DNA of 64,000 nt, from assembly GCA_964406575.1 (NCBI GenBank), contig CAYOSH010000016.1, forward strand, positions 38,934 through 102,933. Direction: 5' to 3'. The notes below the pieces were generated by a model, which saw only the letters and a list, made by a program, of their open reading frames with translations, was not told where the DNA came from and did not search any database. Source of the stretch: WTAW01 sp964406575. GTDB taxonomy: Bacteria > Acidobacteriota > Aminicenantia > Aminicenantales > Aminicenantaceae. Position numbers and translations under genes: made by a program. Positions 60,841 to 64,000 of this stretch are shown here, in pieces. Within the stretch, counting starts at the first letter, position 1, and each line of letters starts with the position of its first letter.

Positions 60841-62844
60841 TCACTTGATATAGCCCAAAGCTCTCAGTTGTTCCTTTAAGTCGTCGTCGATCTCCGGCTT
60901 TAGAGATCGCCTCTTCTTGGCCTGGCTGTACAGGTTATCGATGGTGCGGATCAATCGGTTGACCAATGCGGCCTTCTCATCAGCAACGTTGAGTTTTTCC
61001 TCTGGATCACTTGTCAATTCATAAAGCTCAACAGGCCCAGTCATGGGCGGAGGATACTGGAAGAAGGACAGATCGTCCTCCGTGAATTTTTTATTGAGGA
61101 TGAATTTTTCTGTCCCATTGTTCGTGGCGATCTTTTGGGGGACATGAGAATTGAGGACATTGTCTCCGATGTCTGCTAAAAAAGATCTATTTGCGTCTTC
61201 CTTCCCTTCCACGACAGGAATGAGGCTTTTCCCATCGAGCGAGAGCTCTGAAGTTTCGATCTGGAGTTCCTCCAAGATCGTGGGCATCACATCCACGAGA
61301 GAGACGATTGTGGAGATCTGTTTACCTCTGAACCTAGAGCCTGGGAATTTGATCAAAAGAGGGACCTTCAAGGATTCATCATAGAGTTGGTGCCCGTGTT
61401 CCCAGCTTCTGTGGTCGTAGAACTCCTCCCCATGATCGCTGGTAAAAATGATCAGTGTGCTGTCGTAAAGATCCAGCTGTTTGAGTTTGGTTATAAGAGG
61501 ACCGACGAGCGTCTCATCCGTGTACCTCACTTCACCATCGTAGAGGTCAACGACATTGCGTCGCTCGTCCTCCGATAACGGCTTGAACAGGTTGGCCCTT
61601 CCGCCGAGATACCCCATCAGGTTGACATGCCTCCATTGCGCATTTTCCGACAAGAACATATCTTTGTACGGTTCCGGGCAGGCATAGGGATCATGAAGCT
61701 GGTAGGTGTGGGCGAATAGAAAGAAATTCTTATTTTTGCTGTGTGTATCCAGCCACTCGGCAACAAGTCCGTTCAAATACTCGGCCGCATCCTGGCGATA
61801 GACACCTCCTCCTCCCTCCTGATACATGTCAAATCCCTTGGAGAATCCATAGACCGAGCTCACGAATCCGCCGCCTGTAAAGGCGGTGCAGAAAAAGTGG
61901 TTCTGTCTTAAGAGGTCGGCGAGCGTAAGGATTGTCGGGTCCATTTTCTCATTATCCTGATACACCTGATGATGGACACAATGCAGAGATGTCAACATCG
62001 ATACATGTGAAGGGAGGGTCCATGGGGAAGAGGCATAAACATTCGAAAACATGACGCTGTTTTCAGCCAGAGAATCGATATTCGGGCTTGTCTGTCTGGC
62101 GTAGCCATAACACCCCAAATGGTCCGCTCTGAGGGTATCCACAGAGATGAGAAGGACATTGCAGCTGTTTTTCCCTTTTTGAAAGAGAACAGGATTATAC
62201 CAGAAGGCGGTACTGCCCCTGTCCCCCTCAGTGATAAGGGATAATCGAATATTTTTAGCATGTGGCATGTCCACGCTGTATCTTGAAAAGGAAACGGTTT
62301 CTTCATCTGCGCGTGGGGGACAGGTTAAATACTGTTGGAAGATGGTTCGTTTTCTGCCCTCTGCTTCCAGCACAACCACAAAATTGACGCCCCTTTTATC
62401 ACTGGCTTGATCCACTTTTTTAGCATGGCTGGGCTCTCTGATAATGCCGATACCAAAATCCAGAACAGAGCCTTCGACCAGATCGAGATCGAATCCATAG
62501 AGGCTTCTCGGTGGTGAGATGATCGCATTTATGTCTCTACCGCCCAGCTTCAGCTTCCGTTTGAGGTTGAAAGGATTCTCTCCCACACCGAAGTCTTGAA
62601 GGGGGTGCGACTTGGCGGGGAATGCGGCTTCTGATCCTCCAGACTGCGTGGAAGAATCTCTATAGGGTGATTGGATGATATTTTCTGTCTTCAGATGGTC
62701 GATTAGCCTAAAGACCTCAAATTCAGAGTGTCGAGCCTGTCTGCAATCCATAGTAAGCAAGATCAGAATAAGAATAGGGATAAAGATAAGAGCAGGGAAA
62801 TGATTGAGTTTTAGAATCGGGTGAAAAGAGGTGATCTTTCTCAT
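60841..62844 (-). CDS. Sulfatase-like (alkaline phosphatase superfamily) membrane protein
   Basis: 667 residues from the ATG at 62844; a TTG at 62898 is possible. A hydrophobic anchor (about 15-32) is followed by a domain of about 180 residues and then the metal-dependent core: DTLRADHLGCYGY, PWTLPSHVSMLTS, FTSDHGEEFYDH and HGHQLYDE. In the place of the Cys/Ser of the sulfatase motif CxPSR there is Thr, and His in place of Arg (T-L-P-S-H), so formylglycine cannot form; Thr nucleophiles are known in phosphoglycerol transferases. A phosphoester or phosphotransferase role on envelope glycans is possible. Confidence 0.85.
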   Translation of the reverse strand: MRKITSFHPILKLNHFPALIFIPILILILLTMDCRQARHSEFEVFRLIDHLKTENIIQSPYRDSSTQSGGSEAAFPAKSHPLQDFGVGENPFNLKRKLKLGGRDINAIISPPRSLYGFDLDLVEGSVLDFGIGIIREPSHAKKVDQASDKRGVNFVVVLEAEGRKRTIFQQYLTCPPRADEETVSFSRYSVDMPHAKNIRLSLITEGDRGSTAFWYNPVLFQKGKNSCNVLLISVDTLRADHLGCYGYARQTSPNIDSLAENSVMFSNVYASSPWTLPSHVSMLTSLHCVHHQVYQDNEKMDPTILTLADLLRQNHFFCTAFTGGGFVSSVYGFSKGFDMYQEGGGGVYRQDAAEYLNGLVAEWLDTHSKNKNFFLFAHTYQLHDPYACPEPYKDMFLSENAQWRHVNLMGYLGGRANLFKPLSEDERRNVVDLYDGEVRYTDETLVGPLITKLKQLDLYDSTLIIFTSDHGEEFYDHRSWEHGHQLYDESLKVPLLIKFPGSRFRGKQISTIVSLVDVMPTILEELQIETSELSLDGKSLIPVVEGKEDANRSFLADIGDNVLNSHVPQKIATNNGTEKFILNKKFTEDDLSFFQYPPPMTGPVELYELTSDPEEKLNVADEKAALVNRLIRTIDNLYSQAKKRRSLKPEIDDDLKEQLRALGYIK

Positions 62845-63114
62845 GTGCAGGTGCCGAACTCCATGCGCAATTGTAATCGAATTAACATTTTGATTCAACT
62901 GAGAAGCATTTCCGAGGTGGCGATGCTGACATCCGAATGATCAGATCGGTGATTAAAATACGGTTTTCTCAATCACGCAATTGGGGCACTCAATAACGCA
63001 CAAAGCATTCAGACCATCTTGGAAATCGAAATCCCCACAAGGGCTCACAGGTTGTTTATAATTCTTCGCTTTTCTGTTATATTATCCGAAACTCAAAACG
63101 AGGGACTCAGGCTG
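62845..63114. other. Divergent promoter region
   Basis: 270 bases between the leftward sulfatase-like gene and the rightward LOG-family gene. No further ORF, repeat or clear promoter was seen. Confidence 0.35.
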
Positions 63115-63588
63115 ATGGAATTGAGAAAAAAAATCAGGATCGGAGTCATCGGGGGAGCAAAACCCGAAGACAGGTTCCGCAAGATCGCTTTCGAAGTGGG
63201 GCAACTCATTGCGGAAAAAGGCGCCATCCTCGTATGCGGAGGTCTCAGCGGAGTTATGGAAGCTGCAGCCAGAGGAGTAAAAAAAGCAGGAGGTGTAAGT
63301 GTGGGCATACTCCCGGGGGATTCTCCCAAAGATGCCAATGCCTACATCGATATACCTATCGCCACAGGGCTTGGATATTCGCGGAACTCTCTTGTTGTCA
63401 TGAACTCCGACGTCCTAATCGCCATCGACGGTAAATACGGAACTCTCAGCGAGATCGCCTATGGCTGTGTCCAAGAAAAAAAGATCATCGGCATCGGCAC
63501 CTGGGATATCGAAGGCGTGATTCCCGCGGAAACAGCCGAACAGGCTGTGGATTTGGCTTTAAAAAATTATTTTCCGCTCGTCCGTTAA
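63115..63588 (+). CDS. LOG/TIGR00725-family protein
   Basis: 157 residues from the ATG at 63115; a longer frame from 63019 adds an unlikely leader. Rossmann-like motifs IGVIGGAK, VCGGLSGVMEAAARG and DGKYGTLSEIAYG match the TIGR00725 group, related to LOG phosphoribohydrolases that cleave AMP-type nucleotides and to the DprA-like fold. The exact activity is unknown. It seems monocistronic. Confidence 0.88.
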   Translation: MELRKKIRIGVIGGAKPEDRFRKIAFEVGQLIAEKGAILVCGGLSGVMEAAARGVKKAGGVSVGILPGDSPKDANAYIDIPIATGLGYSRNSLVVMNSDVLIAIDGKYGTLSEIAYGCVQEKKIIGIGTWDIEGVIPAETAEQAVDLALKNYFPLVR

Positions 63589-63673
63589 CCTATTGTCCTC
63601 ACTCCTTTTTTTGGCTTTATTCAACTTTGCAAAAAAGAGGAATAAGCATCATTCCGTGTACGCCTTCCGGTTC

Positions 63674-63982
63674 TCAAAAGCAAAAAAGAACATCCAGCAC
63701 CTCTATTCGCACAACAGGATCAATAGCAGAAGTGGCCTCGTCGAGCAGTAACAATCTGGGAGAATGGGCGCAAGCAGCAACCAATGACAGTTTTACTCGG
63801 TTGCCTGTGGACAGATCTTTGGCTCTTTTATCTAAAGGAAGGTTAAACCGCTTGGCCAGTTCTTGAGCGCAGTCCTTTGACCACTGAGGGTAGAACTGGG
63901 ATAAAAATCGAGGTTTTTTTTGATGCCAATCTGTCAATACTATATATATCGTATATACCCAACATGGTCTCACTACCGGCAT
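63674..63982 (-). pseudogene. Remnant of an ABC transporter ATP-binding gene
   Basis: A 102-codon frame carries the middle of an ABC ATPase of the YtrB type: RFLSQFYPQW, LAKRFNLPLDKRAKDLSTGNRVKLSL (signature loop) and RLLLLDEATSAIDP (Walker B). The Walker A half is missing, with unrelated sequence before RFLSQFY, and the frame stops early (VLDVLFCF) instead of reaching the H-loop. A further out-of-frame stretch EPEGVHG follows. Both ends are therefore lost and the gene cannot make an ATPase. Confidence 0.75.
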
Positions 63983-64000
63983 TTGTTAAGTGTATTGTGA

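Overview
The window reads like a chromosomal segment of a free-living, protein-degrading bacterium. The best guess is Candidatus Aminicenantes (OP8) or a related Acidobacteriota-like lineage. This rests on the gene mix: FtsX-type permeases with a permease-prefix domain next to PadR, several large exported peptidases (S9, M14, M28), NamZ-type DUF1343, archaeal-type class V fructose-bisphosphatase, encapsulin-type ferritin and MglA. It is inference, because no rRNA or other phylogenetic marker was seen. The most diagnostic block is a complete division and cell-wall (dcw) operon.

Layout. 1-1115: two subunits of a molybdenum hydroxylase (the large one cut by the window edge). 1262-1430: a 169-bp inverted-repeat element (copy 1). 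1650-7190: two FtsX/MacB-like permeases around a PadR regulator, with a possible operator between them. 7279-9199: HAD hydrolase and NamZ-like DUF1343 protein. 9497-20003: exported peptidases (M14, S9), an M48 metalloprotease fused to zinc ribbons, an iron alcohol dehydrogenase and an M28 aminopeptidase. 20075-23680: CAP protein, exported cyclophilin, small membrane protein, Na+/amino-acid symporter. 23742-25566: ECF sigma factor, anti-sigma factor and secretin-N-domain protein in one overlapping operon. 25884-30876: M23 peptidase, Tyr/Gly/Ser-rich lipoprotein beside a decayed tail fragment, FBP aldolase/phosphatase, Nudix hydrolase, encapsulated-ferritin-like protein, DUF2007.

31186-46897 is the dcw operon: mraZ-rsmH-ftsL-ftsI-murE-murF-mraY-murD-ftsW-murG-murC-ftsQ-ftsA-ftsZ, tightly packed, without murB or ddl. 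It has a consensus-like promoter and three MraZ repeats whose last one overlaps the mraZ start codon. hutI starts inside the end of ftsZ; hutH lies convergently just beyond, with a natural Ala-Cys-Gly triad in place of the Ala-Ser-Gly that forms the MIO cofactor.

48477-54898: DUF1080, hutH, C_GCAxxG_C_C protein, ArsR-thioredoxin operon with a consensus promoter and operator, ComM-like ATPase, MglA GTPase. 55142-60514: a polysaccharide operon with four glycosyltransferases in an A-B-B'-A' order behind two small helical proteins. 60599-60766: copy 2 of the inverted-repeat element. 60841-63982: alkaline-phosphatase-superfamily (sulfatase-like) membrane protein, LOG/TIGR00725 protein, and a broken ABC ATPase.

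Taken together, exported peptidases, an amino-acid symporter and histidine-degradation enzymes point to growth on peptides and amino acids, with gluconeogenesis through class V FBPase. No CRISPR array, phage, tRNA, rRNA or intact transposase was recognised. No clearly new multi-gene system was identified. The items most worth a second look are the small inverted-repeat element, the Cys-type HutH, the EncFtn without a shell gene and its frameshifted zinc-ribbon neighbour, the M48-zinc-ribbon fusion and the MraZ operator.
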